8,368 nucleotides of DNA from an uncultured Porphyromonadaceae bacterium. Lineage in GTDB: Bacteria; Bacteroidota; Bacteroidia; Bacteroidales; Muribaculaceae. Below are positions 1 through 6,140 of the stretch, one piece after another. Every line of letters begins with the position of its first letter. Positions within the stretch are counted from its first letter, which is position 1. A model generated the notes under the pieces. That model had not been told where the DNA came from and searched no databases. It saw only the letters and a list, made by a program, of their open reading frames with translations. A program made the translations under genes and the position numbers. The stretch spans positions 1 to 8,368 of the forward strand of contig URZG01000081.1 in the NCBI GenBank assembly GCA_900552325.1. Reading direction: 5' to 3'.

Positions 1-185
1 ACAACAACCTTTTCGGCAAGAACGGCCAGAGCCGTTTTGACTGCGCCTGGAAGATAGGCATAGGTTTCCCCTGGGAGAACATGATGCTGGGGCTCGACGC
101 CTCGATCGGGATGACCGACCTGCTGCGCACCCCCATGTCTTTCCGCGAGAACCGCGTTTCGGTCACCTTCACCTACTACCTGTAA
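1..185 (+). CDS. Outer-membrane beta-barrel protein, C-terminal fragment
   Basis: The reading frame is open from the window edge (first full codon at base 3) to a TAA at 183-185 and gives the last 60 residues of a protein. The fragment alternates polar and hydrophobic or aromatic residues in beta-strand fashion (WKIGIGF, MMLGLDASIGM) and ends in VSVTFTYYL. A closing strand rich in aromatics at the extreme C terminus is typical of Bacteroidota outer-membrane beta-barrels such as the PorT-like proteins. The N terminus, including any signal peptide, lies outside the window, so the exact family cannot be set. It converges with the AlbA_2 gene on the other strand, and the REPIN-like element lies between them. 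The barrel assignment is inferred from pattern only. Confidence 0.6.
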   Translation, partial: NNLFGKNGQSRFDCAWKIGIGFPWENMMLGLDASIGMTDLLRTPMSFRENRVSVTFTYYL

Positions 186-204
186 ATCTCGTCAGCCCCA
201 TAGC

Positions 205-342
205 GGGTGTGTCAAAAACGATTTTTGATGTAGGGACGCTCCGTGGAGCGTCCGCACAAATACCGGCTGATCACAATCTGTCCGCGGACGCTCCACGGAG
301 CGTCCCTACAGTTTGATAAGATCAGGCAATTTTGATACCCCC
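205..342. repeat. Possible boundaries of a repeat element around the first REPIN
   Basis: GGGTGTGTCAAAA at 205-217 and the reverse complement of 330-342 (GGGGGTATCAAAA) agree at 11 of 13 positions and enclose the REPIN-like pair at 229-310. A further 7-bp dyad, TCAAAAA and TTTTTGA around CGA, lies at 212-228, directly against the left REP arm. This looks like a roughly 138-bp MITE-like unit with imperfect terminal inverted repeats. I see no target-site duplication, so the boundaries are tentative. Confidence 0.4.
229..310. repeat. REPIN-like element: inverted pair of GTAG-headed palindromes (REP type 1)
   Basis: Bases 229-255 and 284-310 are perfect 27-bp inverted repeats around a 28-base spacer. 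Each arm is also a hairpin: a GTAGG head, a 7-bp stem GACGCTC/GAGCGTC, a CGTG tetraloop and a CGC tail. A conserved 5' GTAG/GTGG tetranucleotide beside an imperfect palindrome is the published hallmark of REP sequences moved by RAYT (Y1-type) transposases, and two inverted REPs form a REPIN. No RAYT gene lies in this window. The element sits between two convergent genes and could also stop transcription or protect mRNA 3' ends; that role is inferred. Confidence 0.8.
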
Positions 343-401
343 CTCCATTAAGCGGTTTACGTCAATTTCGATACACCTCCCTGCCAATACCCGGATGGCT
401 A
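311..401. other. Gene-free stretch right of the first REPIN
   Basis: Apart from the right-hand imperfect terminal repeat (330-342) I see no gene, promoter or structured RNA here. A 67-codon plus-strand frame starting at 332 runs through the CTCTTGC repeat and into the antisense of the next gene, and shows no protein-like features. Confidence 0.5.
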
Positions 402-436
402 CTCTTGCCTCTTGCCTCTTGCCTCTTGCCTCTTGC
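402..436. repeat. 7-bp tandem repeat (CTCTTGC)5
   Basis: Five exact head-to-tail copies of CTCTTGC (GCAAGAG on the minus strand) abut the TAG stop codon (437-439) of the AlbA_2 gene. The same unit recurs at 5121-5148 inside the 3' end of phoH. A perfect 7-bp array is a likely site of replication slippage. Because it starts right after the stop codon, changes in copy number should not alter the protein. Confidence 0.9.
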
Positions 437-1090
437 CTAACACCCTTTCAGCAGGAAGCGGGGATGGGAATAGACGAATGTGACCAGCGAGAGCGAGGCC
501 AGGCGCGTGATGGCGTCCTCGGCCTCGGCGCGTGATATGTGGGCGGTGATATGGAAAGTGTCGGGGTCCACGGTGTCGTTCGCCCGGAGCAGATGTAGGA
601 GCGCCTGTTCGGCTTCGCTGAAGCGCAGCAGCGCCGGGGCGCCGGAGGCGACGCGCTGCCATGCGCGGACCATAAGCGGGGGTACGGCAATGTTCTCGTC
701 GGCCACGCGGTAATAGGCTTTCATGCGGTTCCCCTCCTCCCGTACCGACACGGGGCGCACTTCGGCGCGCGGTATCTCGGCGACATATACCACCGCCCCC
801 TCGTCGCAGCGGTAAGCGGTGAACTCCACCTTCACCGAGGGGCGGCAGAAGGTCTCGGCCGCGGCCTCGATCATATACAGATCCTCCTCGGAGCGTACCC
901 CGGCGATGGCGCCGTTGTCTTTCACGCCGATAAGGAGGCGTCCGCCGTCGTTGTTGGCGAAAGCGGATATAGAGCGCGCTATCTTGCGGGCGTCGGAGAT
1001 CTGGAACTTGAAATCCTGGTGCTCGTGTTCCCCCTCCTGTATCAGGCGGCTTATGAAATATTTCCCTTTTATGGCCTTGAGGTCCTTCAT
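437..1090 (-). CDS. AlbA_2 (Schlafen-type) putative nucleic-acid-binding protein
   Basis: This encodes 217 residues. Residues 21-65 carry the AlbA_2/Schlafen-type signature: an E-x-QDFKFQ segment, then KIARSISAFANNDGG (36-50) and LLIGVKDNGAIAGV (52-65). AlbA_2 proteins are often annotated as ATP-binding or DNA-binding regulators. Residues 155-217 look like a small helical region of winged-helix type (EAEQALLHLLRA, then AEAEDAITRLASLSLV). The start ATG at 1090 overlaps the luxS stop as ATGA, a 4-nt overlap that suggests translational coupling. It is the last gene of the mtnN-luxS unit. The family call is good; the substrate and role are unknown. A function tied to AI-2 or methyl-cycle control is only suggested by position. 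The stop is followed at once by the CTCTTGC array. Confidence 0.85.
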   Translation of the reverse strand: MKDLKAIKGKYFISRLIQEGEHEHQDFKFQISDARKIARSISAFANNDGGRLLIGVKDNGAIAGVRSEEDLYMIEAAAETFCRPSVKVEFTAYRCDEGAVVYVAEIPRAEVRPVSVREEGNRMKAYYRVADENIAVPPLMVRAWQRVASGAPALLRFSEAEQALLHLLRANDTVDPDTFHITAHISRAEAEDAITRLASLSLVTFVYSHPRFLLKGC

Positions 1091-1575
1091 TCCTCGGAGG
1101 GATATTCAGTGGCGGGGGAGGGGAGGACCTCTTCAAGATAAGTGGCGGCGGCTCGGCGCGCCTCGTCGAGGTCCATGAACGAGTAGTTGCCGCAGTCGCG
1201 CGGTGTGGCGCCGGGTATGTCGGCCTCGGTGCCGGGGAACCCGGCGATGAATGTGAAAGTCTCGCGCAGCAGCCCGAGAATGTCGGCGCTCTCCAGTTCC
1301 CCCTGGAGTATGAGGTAATTTCCGGTGCAGCACCCCATCGGCCCCCAGTAGACGACCCTGGGTGCCCACTCCGGATGGTTGCGCAGGAAGGTGGCGGCCA
1401 GGTGCTCCATGGCGTGCAGTCCGCGCGGTGATATGGCCTCCTGCCGGTTGGGGAGGGTCATGCGCACGTCGAAAGTCGTCAGACAGTCGCCCGCAGGGGT
1501 GTAGTCGCGGCGCGACACGTAGACACCGCGCTCCAGGCGGTTATGGTCGATTGTGAACGAGGGGATCTTTTTCAT
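1087..1575 (-). CDS. luxS: S-ribosylhomocysteine lyase LuxS
   Basis: LuxS splits S-ribosylhomocysteine into homocysteine and DPD, the precursor of autoinducer AI-2, in the cytoplasm. The 162-residue product is of normal family length. It starts MKKIPSFTIDH, a close match to the family N terminus. Metal-site residues are visible as HAMEH (His54, Glu57, His58), the catalytic-cysteine motif is GPMGC (Cys82), and the third metal ligand is Cys128 in DCGNYSFMDL. The frame stays open upstream to 1719, but that extension lies antiparallel-free within mtnN in another frame, is Arg/Pro-rich and is not LuxS-like, so the start is placed at 1575. That ATG shares one base with the mtnN stop (TGATG). LuxS uses the product of MtnN directly, so the order matches the pathway. 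Confidence 0.97.
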   Translation of the reverse strand: MKKIPSFTIDHNRLERGVYVSRRDYTPAGDCLTTFDVRMTLPNRQEAISPRGLHAMEHLAATFLRNHPEWAPRVVYWGPMGCCTGNYLILQGELESADILGLLRETFTFIAGFPGTEADIPGATPRDCGNYSFMDLDEARRAAATYLEEVLPSPATEYPSEE

Positions 1576-2249
1576 CAGGCGAGGCATTTGTGGAGTACGT
1601 CGAAAGTGGCTGCCGGGGCGTCGTTCCAGAAGTTGAGATACTGGTCGAGGTGGTCGTCGGCGCCCGGATAGTCGCTCACCACGCGGATCATGGCGAAAGG
1701 CACTCCCATGCGGTGGCATACCTGGGCAATGGCTCCCGATTCCATATCTACGGCTATGGCGTCGGGATGGAGGTCGAGGATGCGTGCCAGTTCACCGGGA
1801 GTATCCACGAACATGTCGCCCGAGGCCACAAGGCCGTGGCGCAGCTCTTTCATTTCATTCAGGGCCGGAAGCATGGCGTTGCCGGGAGCGCACGAGAAGC
1901 GCGCGGGGAATCCCTGCACCTGTCCGCGTTCGTTGCCCGGACCGCACCACACGTCGTGGTAGGCCACCTCGTCGGCCACCACCACGTCGAGGATACCCGC
2001 TCCGCGGCCTGTGCCTCCGGCGATGCCGGTATTGACCACCAGGTCGGGGGAGAAAGTCTTGATAAGGGTGAGGGCGCCTATGGCGGCGTTGACCTTGCCG
2101 ATGCCGCACTGCATGGCGGCCACGGAGTGAGAGCCGAGAGTTCCGGTGTATAACGTCACGCCGTCGGTCACGTTCTCGCGCACATCGGTCATGGAGTGCA
2201 GCAGATGGTCGAGTTCGGCCTGCATGGCCACTATTATTCCTGTTTTCAT
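1575..2249 (-). CDS. mtnN: 5'-methylthioadenosine/S-adenosylhomocysteine nucleosidase
   Basis: MtnN (Pfs) removes adenine from S-adenosylhomocysteine and methylthioadenosine. With SAH it gives S-ribosylhomocysteine, the LuxS substrate. The 224-residue product has the family layout: IIVAMQAE with Glu12 near the N terminus, NTGIAGG (73-79), VDMES (167-171) contacting the ribose, and RVVSD with the likely catalytic Asp193. Length fits the usual 225-235 residues. It is the first gene of a three-gene unit and overlaps luxS by one base. A perfect TAACTTTG -7 box ends only four bases before the ATG, so the mRNA may be leaderless or nearly so. No Shine-Dalgarno sequence is seen. Confidence 0.96.
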   Translation of the reverse strand: MKTGIIVAMQAELDHLLHSMTDVRENVTDGVTLYTGTLGSHSVAAMQCGIGKVNAAIGALTLIKTFSPDLVVNTGIAGGTGRGAGILDVVVADEVAYHDVWCGPGNERGQVQGFPARFSCAPGNAMLPALNEMKELRHGLVASGDMFVDTPGELARILDLHPDAIAVDMESGAIAQVCHRMGVPFAMIRVVSDYPGADDHLDQYLNFWNDAPAATFDVLHKCLA

Positions 2250-2253
2250 GATG

Positions 2254-2261
2254 CAAAGTTA
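2254..2261 (-). promoter_or_regulatory. -7 box of the mtnN-luxS-AlbA_2 unit
   Basis: The minus strand reads TAACTTTG, an exact match to the Bacteroidota -7 consensus TAnnTTTG, ending four bases before the mtnN ATG at 2249. No TTTG is seen at the expected -33 spacing. Transcription would begin about at the start codon. The phoH promoter shares the 12-mer GCTAACTTTGCA. Confidence 0.6.
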
Positions 2262-2280
2262 GCGCTTCCGGCGAAATTTT

Positions 2281-2313
2281 TTTGTGTGAAAAGTGAAAAA
2301 AAGGTTACTTTTG
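2281..2313 (+). promoter_or_regulatory. Promoter for the DUF308-like gene
   Basis: TTTG at 2281-2284 and TACTTTTG at 2306-2313 match both parts of the Bacteroidota sigma-ABfr consensus (-33 TTTG, -7 TAnnTTTG) with a 21-base gap. Transcription would start near 2318-2321, leaving a leader of about 80 bases before the ATG at 2400. I see no riboswitch-like fold in that leader, only short dyads such as AGCGT-TG-ACGCT. Confidence 0.65.
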
Positions 2314-2399
2314 TGTTTATATAACATAAGCGTTGACGCTACCCGTTTCGCCGGGCTGGCGGCTGGCTGTTATTTCTGTAACTTATAAACGTTTCCGCT

Positions 2400-3224
2400 A
2401 TGAATTATAAAGCCAATGGGGCTGTGGCCCTGCTTATTTTCGTGCTGGGTGTGCTGGTGCTGATTTATGATAATTCCGATATAAGCCGTGCCGTGCTGAT
2501 TGTCTGTGGGGTGGCGTTCTTCGTGCCGGGCCTGGTGTCGGTGCTCGGGTCGTTATACCGCGGTCACCGCAAGGGGGTGGCGCTGAGAGCCGAGGCAGAG
2601 GCAATAGAGAAGGGAGACAAGAAAAAGGAGGTCGCGGCCCAGAATAAGGTGCGGCGCCTCCCGTCGGGAATATCGCGCGCGATCAGTCTGATCTGTGGAT
2701 TCGGCGGCATGGGGCTGGGTGTGTGCATCTGGCTTATGCCCGATGTGTTTCAGCCGGTGGTGGTGTGGCTTTTCGCCATCCTGCTGATTATAGGGGGCGT
2801 CTATCAGCTGGCGCTCATGACCTCGCGCAGCCGTGAGGTCGGTTATCCGGGTTCCCTTCTCGTGGGGCCGTTGGTAATTCTTGCCGCCGGGGTGGTGCTG
2901 ATATGTGTTGACTACTTCCATCATTACGGGCAGGGATTCGAACGCAACGAGTTCTGGATGATGACCATCACCGGTGTGTGCATGCTACTCTACGGTATCG
3001 TAGGGTGTATTATGGCATATATGGCGGGAAGCCACCATCATAAGGTGGCGAAAGCCGCAAAGGCCGCTGCCAAGGCCGCCGAAGAGAAAACCGCCGAACC
3101 CGAAAAGGGGAACGACGGTTCTGTAAAGGTCGGTGACGGAAAAGTCGACGGCAAACTCGCCTCCGCGCTGAAGCTCTCCGGCGATTCCGAAGATAAACCT
3201 GCCGCCGAACCCTCGGCCGAATAG
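2400..3224 (+). CDS. Six-helix membrane protein, HdeD/DUF308-like
   Basis: This 274-residue protein has about six predicted membrane helices (roughly 7-23, 30-50, 94-114, 119-139, 150-171 and 186-208). They fall into hairpin-like pairs with Gly-rich turns (LLIIGGVYQLAL, GIVGCIMAYMAG), the arrangement seen in HdeD/DUF308 small membrane proteins. A charged cytoplasmic-looking loop (about 53-88, Lys/Glu/Arg-rich) separates helices 2 and 3. The C-terminal 65 residues are a hydrophilic low-complexity tail, first Ala/Lys-rich (KVAKAAKAAAKAAEEK) and then Gly/Asp/Ser-rich, with no recognised domain. A three-His run (212-214) marks the junction. It has its own promoter and stands alone between divergent mtnN and convergent menG. 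HdeD relatives are linked to acid stress in enterobacteria, but no function can be assigned here; the family call is by topology. Confidence 0.8.
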   Translation: MNYKANGAVALLIFVLGVLVLIYDNSDISRAVLIVCGVAFFVPGLVSVLGSLYRGHRKGVALRAEAEAIEKGDKKKEVAAQNKVRRLPSGISRAISLICGFGGMGLGVCIWLMPDVFQPVVVWLFAILLIIGGVYQLALMTSRSREVGYPGSLLVGPLVILAAGVVLICVDYFHHYGQGFERNEFWMMTITGVCMLLYGIVGCIMAYMAGSHHHKVAKAAKAAAKAAEEKTAEPEKGNDGSVKVGDGKVDGKLASALKLSGDSEDKPAAEPSAE

Positions 3225-3234
3225 TTCTCATCCG

Positions 3235-3249
3235 CGGTGTGTGGCACCG
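3235..3249. terminator. Weak hairpin between convergent genes
   Basis: CGGTG and CACCG form a 5-bp stem with a TGTGG loop in the 26-base gap between the stop of the DUF308-like gene (+) and the stop of menG (-). It is well placed for a shared terminator, but the stem is short and no clean T-run follows on either strand. Confidence 0.25.
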
Positions 3250-3250
3250 G

Positions 3251-3988
3251 TTATTTGCGGGCGGTGTAGATGGCGCAGACCCCGAGGGTGAGGGGGCGCA
3301 GACGCGCCTCGCCGAGGCCGGCCTCCGTCAGTAGGGCGAGCATCGCCTCGCCTGAGGGCATGGCGGCTATCGACTGAGGAAGGTAGGTATAGGCACGCGG
3401 GTCGGAGGAGATGAGCCGCCCCACGAGGGGTATTATGCCGCGGGTGTAGATATTGTAAAAGGGACGCACGAGGGGCGAGCCGGGCACGGCCAGCTCAAGG
3501 ATGCACAGCACCCCTCCGGGGCGCAGCACCCTTGCCATTTCGGCATATCCGCGGGCGAGACTCTCGAAGTTGCGCACGCCGAAAGCCACTGTGATCGCGT
3601 CGAATGTGTTGTCGCCGAAGGGGAGCGAAAGGCAGTCCCCTTTTTCAAGGGTCACACGGGAGGCGAGGCCGGCTTTCTCCACTTTTTTTCTGCCGATGGC
3701 GAGCATCTGCTCCGAGAGGTCGATGCCGGTGACGGTGGCCCCGGGCACGGCGTGTGCCAGAGTTATGGCGAAGTCGCCGGTGCCGGTGGCCACGTCGAGA
3801 ATCCGGTGCGGATTCTCCGCGGCCACAAGGCGCACGGCCTTGCGGCGCCACGACCGGTCGATGCCGAGTGTCATCAGCCGGTTCATGGTGTCGTAGGCGG
3901 GTGCGATGGAGTCGAACATGGCCTCCACCTGGCCGGTTTTTCCGGCGGCGGAGTCGTAGGGTTTTACCTTTTCAGCGTCGATCTGCAC
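3251..3988 (-). CDS. menG: Demethylmenaquinone methyltransferase (MenG/UbiE)
   Basis: This SAM-dependent C-methyltransferase makes menaquinone from demethylmenaquinone. As an organism of this group should use menaquinone and not ubiquinone, the MenG role is preferred. The 245 residues show the family signature YDTMNRLMTLGIDRSWRRK (32-50), SAM motif I LDVATGTGDFA (64-74), the acidic-loop segment GIDLSEQML (88-96), AFGVRNF (135-141) and RVLRPGG (153-159). The start codon is GTG (3986-3988), with an in-frame TAA four codons upstream. The next in-frame ATG (residue 24) would remove residues that look family-like (KVKPYDSAAGK). It begins 13 bases after the purC stop, so the two are surely co-transcribed. 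No promoter is seen between them. Confidence 0.95.
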   Translation of the reverse strand: MQIDAEKVKPYDSAAGKTGQVEAMFDSIAPAYDTMNRLMTLGIDRSWRRKAVRLVAAENPHRILDVATGTGDFAITLAHAVPGATVTGIDLSEQMLAIGRKKVEKAGLASRVTLEKGDCLSLPFGDNTFDAITVAFGVRNFESLARGYAEMARVLRPGGVLCILELAVPGSPLVRPFYNIYTRGIIPLVGRLISSDPRAYTYLPQSIAAMPSGEAMLALLTEAGLGEARLRPLTLGVCAIYTARK

Positions 3989-4001
3989 GGCACGGAGTTA
4001 A

Positions 4002-4952
4002 TCAGTTGTCGAGACGGTCAAGGCAGTCGAGCACGTTCTTCTCGATGCGCGCGGTGAGATCGGCCGAGTCGGCGGGCTCGAACTTGCGGCCTGTGATGTG
4101 CTCGTAGAGCTCGATATAGCGCTCCGATACCTGACGGCAGAACTCGTCGGTCATCTCGGGCACCTGCTGCCCCTCTTTGCCCATGAAGCCGTTCTCGATG
4201 AGCCACTGGCGCACGAACTCCTTGGAGAGCTGGCGCTGGGGCTCCCCTTTGGCGAAGCGTTCCTCGTAGCCGTCGGCGTAGAAGTAGCGCGAGGAGTCGG
4301 GGGTGTGGATCTCGTCGATGAGGATCACTTTGCCGTCGCGTTTGCCGAACTCATATTTGGTGTCGACGAGGATAAGCCCCTTTTCGGCGGCCATTTCGGT
4401 GCCGCGGCGGAAGAGAGCGCGGGTGTATTCCTCCATCTTCGCGTAGTCCTCCTCGCTTACGAGGCCCTGGGCGATGATCTCCTCGCGGGAGATATTCTCG
4501 TCGTGTCCCTCGGCGGCTTTGGTGGTGGGAGTGATGATGGGTTCGGGGAAACGTTCGTTCTCTCGCATCCCTTCGGGGAGTTTCACGCCGCAGAGCTCGC
4601 GTGCGCCGGCGGCATATTCGCGCCATGCGCTGCCGGTGAGGTAGCCGCGGATGATCATCTCCACGGGGAAACCCTCGCAGCGGTAACCGGCCGATACCAT
4701 CGGGTCGGGAGTGCCGAGGAGCCAGTTGGGCACCAGATCGGCGGTCGACTGCAGGAAATAGGCGGCGATCTGGTTGAGCACCTGACCCTTGAAGGGGATA
4801 CCCTTGGGGAGTATCACGTCGAAGGCCGAGATACGGTCGGTGGCCACCATCACGAGGAGGTCATTGTTGATTGTGTACACGTCGCGGACCTTGCCGTGGT
4901 ATTCGGCAGTCTGGCCCGGGAATCGGAAGTCGGTTTTTACAAGAGTTTCCAT
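4002..4952 (-). CDS. purC: SAICAR synthetase (phosphoribosylaminoimidazole-succinocarboxamide synthase)
   Basis: PurC joins aspartate to CAIR with ATP in de novo purine synthesis. The 316-residue protein is the longer form of the family, as in yeast ADE1, and not the roughly 240-residue form of E. coli. Clear motifs are GKVRDVY (20-26), TDRISAFD (38-45), [12 protein letters not shown] (97-108), VDTKYEFG (196-203) and [10 protein letters not shown] (213-222), which include the ATP-grasp-like and substrate loops. The ATG at 4952 gives the expected N terminus, with no Shine-Dalgarno sequence. It lies 158 bases after phoH with no TAnnTTTG box between, so read-through from phoH is the likeliest source of transcript. 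A 9-bp repeat array fills part of that gap. Confidence 0.97.
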   Translation of the reverse strand: METLVKTDFRFPGQTAEYHGKVRDVYTINNDLLVMVATDRISAFDVILPKGIPFKGQVLNQIAAYFLQSTADLVPNWLLGTPDPMVSAGYRCEGFPVEMIIRGYLTGSAWREYAAGARELCGVKLPEGMRENERFPEPIITPTTKAAEGHDENISREEIIAQGLVSEEDYAKMEEYTRALFRRGTEMAAEKGLILVDTKYEFGKRDGKVILIDEIHTPDSSRYFYADGYEERFAKGEPQRQLSKEFVRQWLIENGFMGKEGQQVPEMTDEFCRQVSERYIELYEHITGRKFEPADSADLTARIEKNVLDCLDRLDN

Positions 4953-5012
4953 TTATGTGATAATGATTGAATTTCTGATTACCGCCGGCAAAGGGGAAGG
5001 CCTGGGGTGGCG

Positions 5013-5084
5013 TTAGTGGCTTTAAGGGCTTTAAAGTCATTAAGGTCGTTAAGGACTTTAAGGTCATTAGGGACTTTAAGGAAG
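5013..5084. repeat. 9-bp degenerate tandem repeat between phoH and purC
   Basis: Eight head-to-tail 9-base units follow the pattern TTAAGG-n-C-T/A: TTAGTGGCT, TTAAGGGCT, TTAAAGTCA, TTAAGGTCG, TTAAGGACT, TTAAGGTCA, TTAGGGACT, TTAAGGAAG. The array is transcribed if phoH and purC share an mRNA. The unit is a multiple of three, so the plus and minus frames give Leu-rich pseudo-peptides (LRSLRTLRSL type) that I do not regard as genes. Confidence 0.85.
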
Positions 5085-5110
5085 CCGGAGCGCCCGACGT
5101 TGCAACGCTG

Positions 5111-6121
5111 CTACTCGGCTCTCTCGCCTCTTGCCTCTTGCCTCTCGCCTTTGTTGTTCTCGCCTTTGTTGTTCTCGCCTTTGTTGGCCTCGTCGTAGGC
5201 CTGGTAGGCTTCGACGATGCGCTGCACGAGCTGGTGACGGACGATGTCCTTCTTGCCGAACTCCACGCGTCCGATGCCGGGGATGTCGCGCAGAATCTTC
5301 AGCGCCTGCACCAGACCCGAGCTTACCGCACGGGGAAGGTCGATCTGGGTCACGTCGCCGGTGATGATCATCTTGGCGTTCATGCCCATTCGGGTAAGGA
5401 ACATCTTTATCTGGTGGGTGGTGGTGTTCTGTGCCTCGTCGAGCACGATCACGGCGTCGTTGAGGGTGCGGCCGCGCATGAAGGCCAGGGGGGCGATCTG
5501 GATGACTTTCGTCTCCATGTACTCCTTGAGTTTCATGGCGGGTATCATATCCTCCAGGGCGTCGTAGAGAGGCTGGAGATAGGGGTCGATCTTGTCTTTC
5601 ATGTCGCCGGGGAGGAATCCGAGTTTCTCGCCTGCCTCCACAGCCGGACGGGAGAGAATGATTTTCTTCACCTCGCGGTTCTTGAGCATCCGCACGGCCA
5701 GGGCGATGGCCACGTAGGTCTTGCCTGTACCGGCGGGGCCGAGGGCGAAAGTGAGGTCGTTGTGGAGCACGCTCTCCACCATTTTCTGCTGGTTGGGTGT
5801 GCGGGCCGAGATGGGTTTGCCGTTGATGCCGAAGATTATCACGTCGTCCGACTTCATCTCGCGGGGTTTCTCCCCCTTCACCACGTCGAGAATCACCTCT
5901 TCGGTGAGTTTGTTGTAGCGGGCGCAGTAGGCTTCCAGCTCCTTCACTTTTTTCTCGAAGTCGGCGGTGTCGTGGTCGTCGCCTATCACCTTTATCACGG
6001 AGCCGCGGGCGGCCACGCGCAACTTCGGGAAGAGGTTGCGTATCAGTTGCATGTTGGAGTTGTTCACCCCGTAGAAACTCACCGGGTCGGCGTTGTCGAT
6101 TATTACGATACGTTCTATCAT
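5111..6121 (-). CDS. phoH: PhoH family P-loop ATPase
   Basis: This 336-residue PhoH protein is a cytoplasmic P-loop ATPase of the RNA-helicase-like group; E. coli YbeZ, which works with the endoribonuclease YbeY, is a relative. The Walker A motif is GPAGTGKT (128-135), Walker B is VIVLDEAQN (224-232) and TGDVTQID (254-261) follows. Residues 1-100 form the usual N-terminal region (IDNADPVSFYGVNN). The frame stays open to 6154, but that upstream ATG lies beyond the -7 box at 6133-6140, so the start is placed at 6121 (MIERIVII). Residues 312-336 are an odd hydrophilic tail, GENNK repeats and then RQEARGERAE, encoded by a 15-bp and a 7-bp tandem repeat. It probably heads the phoH-purC-menG transcript. 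YbeY is not in this window. Confidence 0.94.
   Translation of the reverse strand: MIERIVIIDNADPVSFYGVNNSNMQLIRNLFPKLRVAARGSVIKVIGDDHDTADFEKKVKELEAYCARYNKLTEEVILDVVKGEKPREMKSDDVIIFGINGKPISARTPNQQKMVESVLHNDLTFALGPAGTGKTYVAIALAVRMLKNREVKKIILSRPAVEAGEKLGFLPGDMKDKIDPYLQPLYDALEDMIPAMKLKEYMETKVIQIAPLAFMRGRTLNDAVIVLDEAQNTTTHQIKMFLTRMGMNAKMIITGDVTQIDLPRAVSSGLVQALKILRDIPGIGRVEFGKKDIVRHQLVQRIVEAYQAYDEANKGENNKGENNKGERQEARGERAE
5121..5148. repeat. 7-bp tandem repeat (CTCTYGC)4 inside phoH
   Basis: Four head-to-tail copies, CTCTCGC, CTCTTGC, CTCTTGC, CTCTCGC, encode the last part of the PhoH tail (GERQEARGER). The unit is the same as that at 402-436. Gain or loss of one copy would shift the frame of the last few codons. 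Confidence 0.85.
5150..5186. repeat. 15-bp in-frame tandem repeat encoding GENNK
   Basis: Two exact copies of TTTGTTGTTCTCGCC (5150-5164 and 5165-5179) plus a partial third give GENNK repeats in the PhoH tail (residues 314-325). The unit is five codons, so copy changes keep the frame. Confidence 0.9.
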
Positions 6122-6132
6122 AGTTGATGCTG

Positions 6133-6140
6133 CAAAGTTA
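6133..6140 (-). promoter_or_regulatory. -7 box of phoH
   Basis: The minus strand reads TAACTTTG, an exact TAnnTTTG match ending 11 bases before the chosen phoH ATG (6121). The leader would be only a few bases long. There is no TTTG at -33 spacing; a CAAA on the plus strand at 6175-6178 is about 34 bases away, too far. The position of this box excludes the upstream ATG at 6154. Confidence 0.6.

Noticed and set aside
402..436. CRISPR array
   Set aside because: The units are 7 bp with no spacers, so this is a simple tandem repeat.
399..1136. 245-codon minus-strand frame overlapping the AlbA_2 gene
   Set aside because: The translation is Arg/Pro/Gly-rich and runs through the CTCTTGC array; the AlbA_2 frame is the coding one.
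1576..1719. N-terminal extension of LuxS by 48 codons
   Set aside because: The extra part is Arg/Pro-rich, lies inside mtnN in another frame, and the MKKIPSFTIDH start matches the LuxS family.
4098..4970. 290-codon plus-strand open frame opposite purC
   Set aside because: It is the antisense shadow of purC, whose motifs are intact; no promoter or protein-like features.
5013..5084. Leu/Arg repeat peptide encoded by the 9-bp array
   Set aside because: Both strands give Leu-rich frames only because the unit is nine bases long; no start signal or conserved flanks support a gene.
5089..5110. Palindrome CGTTGCAACG after the phoH stop as a terminator
   Set aside because: It has no loop of workable size when folded and no T-run follows.
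5138..6127. 329-codon plus-strand open frame opposite phoH
   Set aside because: The sequence is His/Val/Gly-rich with no domain and lies antisense to clear PhoH motifs; long antisense frames are common in GC-rich genes.
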